Shown: in pieces, positions 8,994-20,138 of the stretch
Layout: each line of letters begins with the position of its first letter
Numbering within the stretch: the stretch's first letter is position 1
From: Atopobium fossor DSM 15642
GTDB taxonomy: Bacteria > Actinomycetota > Coriobacteriia > Coriobacteriales > Atopobiaceae
Length of the DNA: 64,000 bases
Direction: 5' to 3'
NCBI RefSeq assembly: GCF_000483125.1
Contig: NZ_AXXR01000003.1
Span: 1-64,000 of the forward strand
Notes under the pieces: model-generated
What the model was told of the DNA's origin: nothing
Seen by the model: only the letters and a program-made list of their open reading frames with translations
Databases searched by the model: none
Program-made: the position numbers and the translations under genes

Positions 8994-9824
8994 CTAAAAC
9001 CCAATAGTGTTTGAGAAATCATAGTCACCGTCAGTGGCAATGATAAGATAATTTTCTGAGTTACTAAACTCCTCATCACAAGCGTCAACAATATGCACGT
9101 GTTCAAACTCGTTGCTCAGAATGCTCGTTACTTTTTGAAGTCCAGATAGACCGGTCTTATCAACAACATAATTTATGAGATATAAGCCACAGGGAGTAAG
9201 ATGTGTATGTACGGTCTTAGCACCTGTCTCCCCCACCAGCAAAGTTACCGGCAGACCAGCAGCAAAGACATCGTTGATGATGACCTCATAATCGGCATCT
9301 GTATACTGTAAATACGAAACTGCATCTGCGCAAATGTTAGTAAGGCGTCCTGTAATTTGAGTCTTAAACTCGCGTTTGAGCGCATCTAAATAAAACCAAC
9401 GATGTGCGATAGACGTAATCTCTGGATCGATTTCCACCACATCTACCTTCACGTCCTTATCGTGAGCAATAAGATACTTAGGATAAGCGTATCCGCCGCC
9501 GCCCAAGACAAGCGTACGTTTTACCTGTAAGCCAGCCTCATGTGTTGCACGAGCAAACGCACGGAAGTACTCAAAGGGCAACTCATAGCGATTTTGGTCC
9601 ATATAACTGGCACTTTGCACTGCGCCACCAACACTAAGCAGGCGCACAGGAGTGCCTTTTTGATCATAGCTGGTATATACCAATGCAGGACCATAGGCCG
9701 TAGAGCGAATAAGATGAGGGTCATGACGCACCCAAGCACGGGCAACCAGTGCAGCAGTGACTGAAGCAGTTGCGGCCGCAGCTCCAATAATTCCCGCAAG
9801 CATAAGTTTTGATTTGCGCGTCAT
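8994..9824 (-). CDS. membrane-anchored spermidine-synthase-like protein
   Basis: 276 residues. A single N-terminal hydrophobic helix (about 8-28) anchors a Rossmann methyltransferase-like domain of the spermidine synthase superfamily: the LGGGGYAYPKYL loop, the VDVVEIDPE acidic strand and NDVFAAG. The classical GGGDG loop of true spermidine synthases is replaced by GGGGYAYPK, as in membrane-linked spermidine-synthase-like proteins of unproven activity. No S-adenosylmethionine decarboxylase is nearby. The start ATG at 9824 follows GGGAGG; a TTG twelve bases upstream is less likely. Confidence 0.82.
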   Translation of the reverse strand: MTRKSKLMLAGIIGAAAATASVTAALVARAWVRHDPHLIRSTAYGPALVYTSYDQKGTPVRLLSVGGAVQSASYMDQNRYELPFEYFRAFARATHEAGLQVKRTLVLGGGGYAYPKYLIAHDKDVKVDVVEIDPEITSIAHRWFYLDALKREFKTQITGRLTNICADAVSYLQYTDADYEVIINDVFAAGLPVTLLVGETGAKTVHTHLTPCGLYLINYVVDKTGLSGLQKVTSILSNEFEHVHIVDACDEEFSNSENYLIIATDGDYDFSNTIGF

Positions 9825-9904
9825 AGTTCCTCCCAAAACGCTTGTTTATCTCTACAATAGTACCCAACAGCACAACATTTGAGCGTTCAAACAAAGGATT
9901 TTAG

Positions 9905-10420
9905 ATGAGTGATTTTGCAAGTTTGGCTCACGAGCGCTATTCATGCCGCTCGTTTTCCAACAAGCCAGTAGACCCCAAGCTTATCGAGAAGATCATTGAT
10001 GCTGCACTTGCGGCACCAACTGCCGTAAATAAACAACCCTTTAGACTGTGGGTTTTAACAGGTGATGCAGTTACAAAGTTCACACGTCACACCCGCTACG
10101 ATTTTGGTGCACACACCTATCTTTTAGTTGGCGCAGCTACAGATGAAGCTTGGACACGACGCTACGATGGTAAAAATTTTGCAGAAGTGGACGCCTCTAT
10201 TGTTGCCACGCATATTATGCTTGCCATTGCAGACTTGGGACTTGGCACTACTTGGCTTGGTTCTTTTGATGTTCCTGCCCTTATCCAAGAGTTGCCTGAG
10301 CTCACTGGATATGAGCTCGTTGCTGCATTTCCGGTTGGCTGGCCATCTACAAATGCTCACCCTTCTCCTATGCATGAAGCATCACGCAACAAGAATGAGC
10401 TGGTAAGCTACTTGGAATAA
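9905..10420 (+). CDS. nitroreductase-family flavoprotein
   Basis: A 171-residue FMN-dependent oxidoreductase of the nitroreductase fold, usually a homodimer using NAD(P)H. The phosphate-contacting RYSCRSFSNKPV block and AAPTAVNKQPF near the N-terminus, and the GLGTTWLGSF segment in the middle, are diagnostic. It is short, as in the compact members found in anaerobes. AAAGGA precedes the ATG. It is monocistronic and divergent from the spermidine-synthase-like gene. The physiological substrate is not inferable. Confidence 0.92.
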   Translation: MSDFASLAHERYSCRSFSNKPVDPKLIEKIIDAALAAPTAVNKQPFRLWVLTGDAVTKFTRHTRYDFGAHTYLLVGAATDEAWTRRYDGKNFAEVDASIVATHIMLAIADLGLGTTWLGSFDVPALIQELPELTGYELVAAFPVGWPSTNAHPSPMHEASRNKNELVSYLE

Positions 10421-10469
10421 CAATAGTTAGCAATGTTGATGAGCTAGACAAATCAGATAAACCATCTTA

Positions 10470-11378
10470 CTAGAACTTGTCATGTTCCTTAAGCCACGCA
10501 CGTATAAGCTGTACATATTTGGAAGTATCATCCGCATAACACATGTGACGACAACCTTCAAAAAGCTCCCAACGAGCATTGGGTAAGCCATCAAACATGG
10601 TCTTTGCAATGAGTGGCGTGCAAAGGTCATCGGTTCCACTCACAATAAGTGCTGGCGTTTTGATGTTTGGTAACTGAGCTGTATAGTCCCAATCTTTGAG
10701 TGTTCCTTGGGGCATAAGCTCATTGGGGCCCCATGCAGTTTCATAACACTCAATACCCGACTTCTTAGGTCGGCGCAAACACTCTGGTGCGTTTTGTCCA
10801 TACACACTATCGCAACAATGCAACTGCATATAGTGATCAATAGCTTGTTTGTAGGCTATCGATTCATACTCACCAGTTTTCTCGGCCTGATTAAGCGCCT
10901 CCCATTCCTGCGCAGGAAGCATCCGCGCCATACGATGATTTTCTTTGCCCCACAACTGCGATGAAGGTAACGTACTTGAAAGCACAACTGAACGCACACC
11001 TTGCGGCTGATAATCCGCCAAATACGTAAGCGCCAACATGCCACCCCAAGACTGCCCCAACAGGTGAAACTCCGTAATACCTAGATACTCCACTAATGCA
11101 CGCAGCTCATCCACCCAAGTTTGAGCCTGCCACAGCTCGGGATGACCATCCACAAAAGACTGACCGCAACCCAGCTGATCGTAACTTATAACTGCACGTC
11201 CATCATCGGCAAGGCTATCGAGAAGCTCCATGTAATTATGTGTAGAACCAGGACCTCCGTGTAACAAAATAATTGGCGCATGTTTTGGCGTAGTATGTGC
11301 TGTCCAAGTGCCGACGATACGGTAATAGGTTTGGTAACCCAAAAAAGGCATGAAGCCTTCAGTTACTATGCGGCTCAT
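10470..11378 (-). CDS. pip: proline iminopeptidase-like alpha/beta hydrolase
   Basis: A 302-residue S33-family peptidase that would remove N-terminal proline from peptides. Visible are the oxyanion-hole HGGPG (residues 40-44), the nucleophile elbow GQSWGG with Ser110, the acid in VSGTDDLCTP and the histidine in EGCRHM near the C-terminus. The ATG follows the ligA stop codon immediately (TAA then ATG), with AGGAAGG inside the ligA end, so translation is coupled to ligA. The assignment as iminopeptidase is by motif only; related hydrolases cleave other small amides. Confidence 0.88.
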   Translation of the reverse strand: MSRIVTEGFMPFLGYQTYYRIVGTWTAHTTPKHAPIILLHGGPGSTHNYMELLDSLADDGRAVISYDQLGCGQSFVDGHPELWQAQTWVDELRALVEYLGITEFHLLGQSWGGMLALTYLADYQPQGVRSVVLSSTLPSSQLWGKENHRMARMLPAQEWEALNQAEKTGEYESIAYKQAIDHYMQLHCCDSVYGQNAPECLRRPKKSGIECYETAWGPNELMPQGTLKDWDYTAQLPNIKTPALIVSGTDDLCTPLIAKTMFDGLPNARWELFEGCRHMCYADDTSKYVQLIRAWLKEHDKF

Positions 11379-13604
<2,226 letters not shown>

Positions 13605-16427
13605 TTATTCACAGATAACAGTAGTAAAACTGCCATCATTGGTTGCGGTAACTTCAATGCGCTTTGGGATTTGCTCACGCAATTCTTCTACGTGGCTAAT
13701 AATACCCACCAGACAATCACTCGAGGCGAGGTCGGACAGAACATCCATGACTTGATTGAGCGTGTCTGGATCAAGTGTGCCAAATCCTTCATCTATAAAT
13801 ACCGTATCAAGAGCAATGCCGCCTGTTTGTTGTTGTACATAGTCAGATAAGCCAAGCGCTAAGGAGAGCGATGCTTCAAAAGACTCTCCACCAGAAAGAG
13901 TGTCTACAGAACGCATCTTTCCATTCCAACTATCGTATACGTCAATATCCAATCCTGTTTGACGACGACCTTTTGCTTGGTCAGAGCGGATTAACTGGTA
14001 ACGGCCAGATGACATCTTGTGCAAGCGATAATTTGCACACATGAGTACTTGGTCAAAGTAGTAGCTCATAACGTAGCGCTCAAAAGACACACGCTTAGCA
14101 GTGCGTGATACAGCACTGGTGATATCGCCTGAGGCAACACTCGACACTTCCTGCGCAGTTTGCCAAGCCTTTTTTATAGAAGGCAGCTGACTATAAAGCT
14201 CTTGTACACGAAGAGCAATTTCTTTGTTTTGCGTTAACCGTGCAACAGCAACAGTAAATGCTTCTTGCTGCTCTTTTGTTGTTTTTTGAGCTGCTTCAAA
14301 TAGGTGCTGTAAATAAGAAGTGCTTTCAAGCTTGGTATCTTCTGAAAGTCCCAGCTCATGCAAGCGCGCTAACGAAACATCGTAGGCTGTCTGAGTAGAT
14401 GCCACATGTTTTCCCGCATCGTCAAGCGCATTTTTGGCCTTACGATGCGCATCTTCTAGTTCTTTTCGTTCTTGTTTTATCTTGCCAAGCTGCTGTTCTG
14501 CCACATCCTTTGAATTAAATTCCAACTTGTTGAGCAGATTATCAACAAGCGCTCTTGCACGCTCCCCTTCGAGTTTAACCTCAGAAATCTTTGATTGAAG
14601 TTCTTCTTGTTGAGTTGTGAGTACAGCAAGCTGCTCCTCCAGAACTTCCAGTTCTTCTGTTTGTTTTTGCAGCTCTGTCTGATGGGCAAGCATGTGCGTA
14701 TGCGAAGCAGTAAGCTCTTCAAGCTTTTTCTCATCCTGTGCGAGACATTTGGAAATCTGGTTGTTTGCATAGACCTCATCAGTGATTTCTTTTTGCAAAA
14801 AATTAGAAGCTTCCTCACGAAAAGTCCGTTGAATAGCTCGGAGCTTCTCTACTGCAGAAATATGCTTTTCAGACACAGCATCATATTGTTGTTGTACAGC
14901 TTGCGCTGTTTGCTGAGCCGCATCAAGCTGCTCTTTAGTAGGGGGCTCTTCTGAGGCAACTGCTGGCAAAGGATGGTGAAGTGAACCACATACAGGACAC
15001 GGCTCACCTTCTCGAAGATTTTTTGCCAAGACATAGGAGCTGCCTGCAGTAAAGGCATGCATGAGCTGATCTGCTGTTGCATGTGCAAACGCACGCTTTT
15101 TTTGAATAGCGTGAAACTGCTCACTTGTAGCATGAACATACGTTTGATTGGACAAAAGTGTCTTATATTGAGCCAGCAATTGTCTAGCCGTTGTACTATT
15201 TTGTGTACATACGGACTGTTCTTGCTCCAAACAAGCAACACGCTTTGTTACCTCTGGAAGTTCTTTTTGGGCTTGTAGAGCACTTTGTTGCCGTTGCAAA
15301 ACAGATTCCTGCAAGGACTTCTGCTGGTGCTGCTGCTCGGTGAACGCACTAAACTGGGTGCGCAATTTTTTGAGCACATGCTGATGTGTTTCCAACTCAT
15401 CATAGCTAGACAGGCTTTGTGTAAGCTGTGTCTCTCGTGCAATAAGCTGCTCATGCTTTGTTGGATAGGTCTCTTGCAGGGTATCAAACGAGACTTTTGC
15501 CTGTTTATACGCGGATACTGCCTGATTGTGAGCATTGTAATTTTGCTGAGTTACCTTGAGCACCTGCTGCTTTTGACGAAGCTGCTCAAGCTCAATCTGA
15601 ACAGTATGCTGATGTTGTTGTGCTTGTTCAAATGCTTGTTGCGCCTGCGCTTGCATAGAGGTAAGACTATCTAGCAGTGCCTTGATAGCGGTTATAATTT
15701 CCTGTTGAGGCACCGCAATAGCAGCGTTTTGCTGCTGTAAAGCTGCAACATCACAAGGATTTTGAACGGCATCAATACGTAGATGAGACAGCTCATTTTG
15801 CAGCAATGACATGTGCTTGTCGTATGCTGTTTGCGTTTCACTTTTTTGCTGCTTAAGAAACTCCTGGAAGTTTTTTAAATTTTGCGTCATAAAAATCTTA
15901 CGCAAAATTTCTTCTCGTGCAGAACTTTTTGCAGTAAGGAGTTCACGAAACGTGCCTTGCGCAATCATGGTTACTTGGCGGAACTGGTCTACATCAAGGC
16001 CCAAAAGATTCTCAATAGCAGCGGTAACCTTAGTAGTTGCATTTTGAACCACCTCATTCCCACAAAGTAATTCGGCCTTTGGTGAACGTTGGGTTGTATC
16101 ATCTTCCGAAGTTGTTTTACGGCGCTTTTTAACAAGCTGAGCTGGCTCACGAGTAACTGTGTAGCACTTACCATTTTGTTCAAAGGTAAAACTAACCGAG
16201 CAAATTTGATTAGAAGTAGCATAGTTACTTCGCAGCTGCATGGGGTCACGCCCACCAGAGGTTTCCCCGTATAGCGCAAAACATAGTGCATCAAAAAGCA
16301 TAGTTTTGCCCGAGCCAGTATCTCCGTAAATCAAGAACAAACCATGCTTGCCAAGCTGCGTAAAATCAATAGTAGTCTGCTGTACGTAGGGACCAAAAGC
16401 TGTGAGCGAAAGCTGTAGGGGTTTCAC
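13605..16427 (-). CDS. sbcC: exonuclease SbcC, Rad50-like ATPase subunit
   Basis: The 940-residue SMC-like partner of SbcD, which opens hairpins and trims blocked DNA ends. The N-terminal Walker A (GDTGSGKT), the long Gln/Glu-rich coiled coils, the zinc hook CPVCG at about residues 474-478, the ABC signature LSGGESFEASL and the Walker B TVFIDEGFGTLD are all in order. The start is GTG, placed immediately after the sbcD stop (TAA then GTG), which implies translational coupling. Confidence 0.97.
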   Translation of the reverse strand: MKPLQLSLTAFGPYVQQTTIDFTQLGKHGLFLIYGDTGSGKTMLFDALCFALYGETSGGRDPMQLRSNYATSNQICSVSFTFEQNGKCYTVTREPAQLVKKRRKTTSEDDTTQRSPKAELLCGNEVVQNATTKVTAAIENLLGLDVDQFRQVTMIAQGTFRELLTAKSSAREEILRKIFMTQNLKNFQEFLKQQKSETQTAYDKHMSLLQNELSHLRIDAVQNPCDVAALQQQNAAIAVPQQEIITAIKALLDSLTSMQAQAQQAFEQAQQHQHTVQIELEQLRQKQQVLKVTQQNYNAHNQAVSAYKQAKVSFDTLQETYPTKHEQLIARETQLTQSLSSYDELETHQHVLKKLRTQFSAFTEQQHQQKSLQESVLQRQQSALQAQKELPEVTKRVACLEQEQSVCTQNSTTARQLLAQYKTLLSNQTYVHATSEQFHAIQKKRAFAHATADQLMHAFTAGSSYVLAKNLREGEPCPVCGSLHHPLPAVASEEPPTKEQLDAAQQTAQAVQQQYDAVSEKHISAVEKLRAIQRTFREEASNFLQKEITDEVYANNQISKCLAQDEKKLEELTASHTHMLAHQTELQKQTEELEVLEEQLAVLTTQQEELQSKISEVKLEGERARALVDNLLNKLEFNSKDVAEQQLGKIKQERKELEDAHRKAKNALDDAGKHVASTQTAYDVSLARLHELGLSEDTKLESTSYLQHLFEAAQKTTKEQQEAFTVAVARLTQNKEIALRVQELYSQLPSIKKAWQTAQEVSSVASGDITSAVSRTAKRVSFERYVMSYYFDQVLMCANYRLHKMSSGRYQLIRSDQAKGRRQTGLDIDVYDSWNGKMRSVDTLSGGESFEASLSLALGLSDYVQQQTGGIALDTVFIDEGFGTLDPDTLNQVMDVLSDLASSDCLVGIISHVEELREQIPKRIEVTATNDGSFTTVICE

Positions 16428-17606
16428 TTATACCAACCCCTCTGAACTGTGAGTAAGCGCCTGTGATACCAAGGTATCTTCATCAGCAGATAAAGGTTTA
16501 CCTAATTGGTTTTCAAAGAAGTCCGAGAAAAGCTCTTTAAGGCTGCTATTTTCCAGCTTTTCTTGCGAGGGTGCTGCTGATAAAGCAATAGCTGGTCCGT
16601 TATGAGACTGCACCGAAATCCCTGCATAATGAGGCCATAGATATTTAATACGCTCCACAACATCCACAGGGTTATCTTCTACTACCATTACTTGGACAAA
16701 ATCTTCTCGCTGTTTTGCAGACTCTGCTGCAGCAATACATTGCAACTCATCCAAAGATCCTGTAACTATTCTAAAATCGTGTAATGCTGTAACAGGTACT
16801 GGCTTGTATTGTGCTTTTCCGTCTTCACTCATACTCACCAACATAAAACTCTTATTTTGATGAGCTTCTGAGCTGGAATATTTAAGTGGAGTACCACTGT
16901 ATCGAATAGTGGAACGTCCAATACTTTGTGGAGCATGAATATGACCAAGCGCTACATAAGCAAAATCATCAAATACAGCAGCATCGATGTTATCGAGAGT
17001 TCCTACCGAAGGACCAAAACCGCCACGTTCGGATTCACTAAGCTGTGGCTTCATACTACCAGCTGTAATAAATTGGTGCGCCACACAAACATTGGGAGCA
17101 TGTGCAAACAAAGGGTGTAAGCGAATAGATGCAATTACATAATCCAATGCCTCTTCATAGCTTGAAATCTGAATGTTTTCATCTTTTTGTTGAGAAGCCC
17201 ATGCACGCACATCCGATGGACGCACAAAGGGTATCAACCAAAAATTAACCCCTGCAATCGTAATGGGCTCAAGATGATGGGCGAGTTCACCAGCAATATG
17301 AATACCAGCCTGAGAAAACAGGCGAGAACCACAACCTAGACGTGCACCTGAGTCATGATTACCACTCACAACTAACACAGGGATTTTTGTTAAAGACATG
17401 CGTGTAAGAAACTCGTCCCATAGTCTCGTTGCATAATCCGGAGGCGCAACCGTATCAAACACATCACCTGCTATTACAACTGCGTCCACATCATGCGCAA
17501 TTGCAGCATCATAAAGCAGACTCATCATATGCGCCTGGTCTTCTGCCAAAGAATAATTAGCTATCTTTTTGCCCAGATGCAAATCTGATGTATGGATAAA
17601 CTTCAT
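16428..17606 (-). CDS. sbcD: exonuclease SbcD, Mre11-like nuclease subunit
   Basis: A 392-residue calcineurin-like metallophosphoesterase that is the nuclease of the SbcCD complex. The metal-binding motifs are visible: TSDLHLG at the N-terminus, GDVFD, GNHDSG and ALGHIHAPQ. The C-terminal part contacts SbcC. It is the first gene of a likely sbcD-sbcC-ligA-pip operon with gaps of 0-12 bases. The start is the first ATG. Confidence 0.96.
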   Translation of the reverse strand: MKFIHTSDLHLGKKIANYSLAEDQAHMMSLLYDAAIAHDVDAVVIAGDVFDTVAPPDYATRLWDEFLTRMSLTKIPVLVVSGNHDSGARLGCGSRLFSQAGIHIAGELAHHLEPITIAGVNFWLIPFVRPSDVRAWASQQKDENIQISSYEEALDYVIASIRLHPLFAHAPNVCVAHQFITAGSMKPQLSESERGGFGPSVGTLDNIDAAVFDDFAYVALGHIHAPQSIGRSTIRYSGTPLKYSSSEAHQNKSFMLVSMSEDGKAQYKPVPVTALHDFRIVTGSLDELQCIAAAESAKQREDFVQVMVVEDNPVDVVERIKYLWPHYAGISVQSHNGPAIALSAAPSQEKLENSSLKELFSDFFENQLGKPLSADEDTLVSQALTHSSEGLV

Positions 17607-17682
17607 AGGCGCTCAAATCCCTATTAGCAACTCATTAACGCTTCCTATTGTACGTTGTCGCTCGGACACTAGTACAAACAAC

Positions 17683-17714
17683 AAGGGTGATACTCTAAAT
17701 GAAGTATCACCCTT
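17683..17714 (-). terminator. terminator of htrA-like gene
   Basis: A perfect 12-bp stem (AAGGGTGATACT, 17683-17694; AGTATCACCCTT, 17703-17714) with an 8-base loop. On the minus strand it is followed by GTTGTTTGT. It lies between the protease gene and sbcD. Confidence 0.8.
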
Positions 17715-17770
17715 TCGTACATACCATGCGTATATATCTTGCAATGCATACCTGCAAAGGTATAGATTTG

Positions 17771-19027
17771 CTAGTTAGAACCAGTAGAATCGCTTGAATC
17801 GCCGCTGGTATCACCCTTAGGTGCAGAATCGGCTGCCGTACCCGCCTGCAAAGACTCATCAGAACCAAGGGTTACCTCAAAGGTTTTCTCGTCAGAGCCA
17901 CGCACAACAGTAACCTTGACCTTCTCGCCCACCTCATGGGAACGAACTGCCAAAATTAATGCATCAGCAGAAGAAATATCATCATCATTGACCTTGGTAA
18001 TGATATCGCCTTCTTTGAGACCAGCCGTACCTGCAGGGCTAGCAGCTACAACCCCTGTAATGTAGGCACCTTGATTGACCGAAAGATTATTGCGTGCAGC
18101 ATTATCCGCAGTGACGCTTTGCAGAGAAACGCCCAGGTACGCATGGAGAACCTGCTTGCCCTCTATGAGGGTCTTAGCCACTTTAACAGCATAATTGGAC
18201 GGAATGGCAAAGCCGATACCAGCATTTGAACCAGACTCAGACTCAATAATGGAATTAATACCCACAAGCTTGCCTTCTGCATTTACCAATGCACCACCTG
18301 AGTTGCCAGGATTGATGGCGGCATCGGTTTGAATGAGATTAGCATAAATGGTATTGCCTGAAGTAGACGGCAGCATAGTGGAACGGTATAACGAAGACAC
18401 AATGCCTGACGAAACAGACTGGTCAAGACCGTAGGGACTGCCAATACTCATGACCCAATCTCCAACTACAAGGGAATCAGAGTCTGCAACCTCTATAGGG
18501 GTAAGCTGAGTATCTTCGGGATTAATCTTTACAACAGCAAGATCACTCGAAGCATCAGAGCCAACAACTTTAGCTTCATAACTCACATTATTAAGCGTAA
18601 TGCTGATGGTGTCGGCACCATCTACCACATGATAGTTAGTAAGAATGTTGCCCTTGGTATCCAACACTACACCCGAACCTACGTAATCATTGTTACCAGA
18701 AGAGATGTAGATAGCTGCAACAGAAGGAAGGCACTTTTTTGAAACTGCTTGAGCCGTAGTTGCTTTCTCATCCGTGGAATGAATAGTGATGGTTTGTCCA
18801 GCAGAACTGGTATTTGAAGTTATAGGTACGTTGAGAAACCCACTAAACTTGAGGCCACACACAACAACAGCAGCACCAACGGCACCGCTTACTAGCGAAA
18901 TAAGTACCGTTCGACCATGGCGAGGTTTTTGATTTGCTACAGGCATGGAAGTAACTACAGTTTGTTGAGAAGTAGTAGTATTGTTGTCCACCATAGATGG
19001 GTTGGGCTCATTAGATATCTCGGACAT
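17771..19027 (-). CDS. HtrA/DegP-like membrane-anchored serine protease
   Basis: A 418-residue trypsin-like protease for quality control of extracytoplasmic proteins. A cytoplasmic N-terminal tail rich in Thr/Asn is followed by one transmembrane helix (about 40-65), the protease domain with triad His133 (NYHVVDG), Asp162 (SSDLAVV) and Ser243 (GNSGGAL), and one PDZ domain (about 310-395). The tail end is rich in Gly, Ser and Asp. AGAGGTG before the ATG at 19027 decides the start. It is followed by its own terminator. Confidence 0.95.
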   Translation of the reverse strand: MSEISNEPNPSMVDNNTTTSQQTVVTSMPVANQKPRHGRTVLISLVSGAVGAAVVVCGLKFSGFLNVPITSNTSSAGQTITIHSTDEKATTAQAVSKKCLPSVAAIYISSGNNDYVGSGVVLDTKGNILTNYHVVDGADTISITLNNVSYEAKVVGSDASSDLAVVKINPEDTQLTPIEVADSDSLVVGDWVMSIGSPYGLDQSVSSGIVSSLYRSTMLPSTSGNTIYANLIQTDAAINPGNSGGALVNAEGKLVGINSIIESESGSNAGIGFAIPSNYAVKVAKTLIEGKQVLHAYLGVSLQSVTADNAARNNLSVNQGAYITGVVAASPAGTAGLKEGDIITKVNDDDISSADALILAVRSHEVGEKVKVTVVRGSDEKTFEVTLGSDESLQAGTAADSAPKGDTSGDSSDSTGSN

Positions 19028-19281
19028 GAAGCACCTCTTTACATGATGCGAATAACTCACTATATATGTACCTATAGAGTGTCCAATTTTACCTGTCTTA
19101 AGAGAAAATTCCTCTCAAACCGCAATTCCAACAAAAACGTAGCGTCAACCTGTATATTTGGAACTTTGTCATCAGGTTTTATAAAGTTTCAACGAACGCA
19201 AGATACCGATGTCTGTATGGATGCAAACGTAAAAGTTATGACCAAGCGGATGTAAATGCAAAGATGCCGACATAACGCAGA

Positions 19282-19956
19282 TTAAAGCTTAAATAGATAC
19301 CCAATGCCACGTACCGTAACGATATGTCCTGCAATTTGTGGACCAATCTTAGAACGGACTCGACGGATATGAACATCTACCGTACGAGTGCCACCACAGT
19401 ATTCAAAACCCCAGACACGATGAAGCAGAGTATCACGAGAATACGCCCTTGAAGGATGCGTTGCCAAAAACGAAAGGAGCGAATACTCCATAAGTGTCAA
19501 GTCCACGGGCTTATCGTCCACATACACTTGGTAGGTTGCTAAGTTAATAGTCATATTATCTATAGTGACAATATCTGAAGGAGCGCTTTCCTCACCTGGC
19601 CACAAAAGCTGTGACACGCGCACTTCCATCTCTGGTTCGGAACAATTTGAGACAACAAAATCTGTCTTAAACTGAATAGGAATCCTCATGCTAGAAAGCG
19701 CAGTTTGGTCAACCACCAACAGCAATGGCATCATTCCATTGTCAGAAAGATATGCCTCTATCGTTCCAAAGAAATCACTCGATACTCCAGCAAGATCAAG
19801 AACTACAAGATCAAACTCTCGATTAGAAGCAATAGCCTGAGCAAACGTATCTGGAGATGCAATGAGTGCAGAGGCATCCAACGAGTGGGTAAGTTCACGC
19901 ATATACTCACGATGACGAGAAGTCGTTGAAATGTACAAAATATTCCTGTGGTGCAC
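19282..19956 (-). CDS. GlnR-like orphan OmpR-family regulator
   Basis: 224 residues. The N-terminal receiver-like domain keeps Asp54 (VVLDL) but lacks the usual acidic pair at strand 1 and the conserved Lys, so phosphorylation is doubtful. The C-terminal winged helix (about 125-224) contains GGTRTVDVHIRRVRSKIG, the same block seen in actinobacterial GlnR. No histidine kinase is nearby, and glnA is the upstream gene. Together these support a nitrogen regulator of GlnR type (inference). The start GTG at 19956 is set by GGAGGTGG; an upstream ATG reading lacks one. 19028-19281, downstream, holds nothing recognisable apart from the htrA promoter region. Confidence 0.8.
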   Translation of the reverse strand: MHHRNILYISTTSRHREYMRELTHSLDASALIASPDTFAQAIASNREFDLVVLDLAGVSSDFFGTIEAYLSDNGMMPLLLVVDQTALSSMRIPIQFKTDFVVSNCSEPEMEVRVSQLLWPGEESAPSDIVTIDNMTINLATYQVYVDDKPVDLTLMEYSLLSFLATHPSRAYSRDTLLHRVWGFEYCGGTRTVDVHIRRVRSKIGPQIAGHIVTVRGIGYLFKL

Positions 19957-19989
19957 TGATTCCACCTCCAACCTGGTATGGTAAGAAAG

Positions 19990-20024
19990 ATGCTCGATGT
20001 TGAGAATACCACAGCATCGAGCAT
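19990..20024 (-). terminator. hairpin between glnA and glnR-like gene
   Basis: Perfect 10-base arms ATGCTCGATG (19990-19999) and CATCGAGCAT (20015-20024) with a 15-base loop. On the minus strand the stem is followed by CTTTCTTACC. It sits only about 35 bases upstream of the regulator start, so it may be a glnA terminator or an attenuator in the regulator's leader. Confidence 0.55.
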
Positions 20025-20138
20025 GCATTATTGCTTGCATTACAACGCACGATAATTGCAGGTTTTATCCTGTATTTTACCGCTTGGAACAGAGTTTATT
20101 CAGCAAAGTATTTGCAATTATATTGTATATCGATGTAA

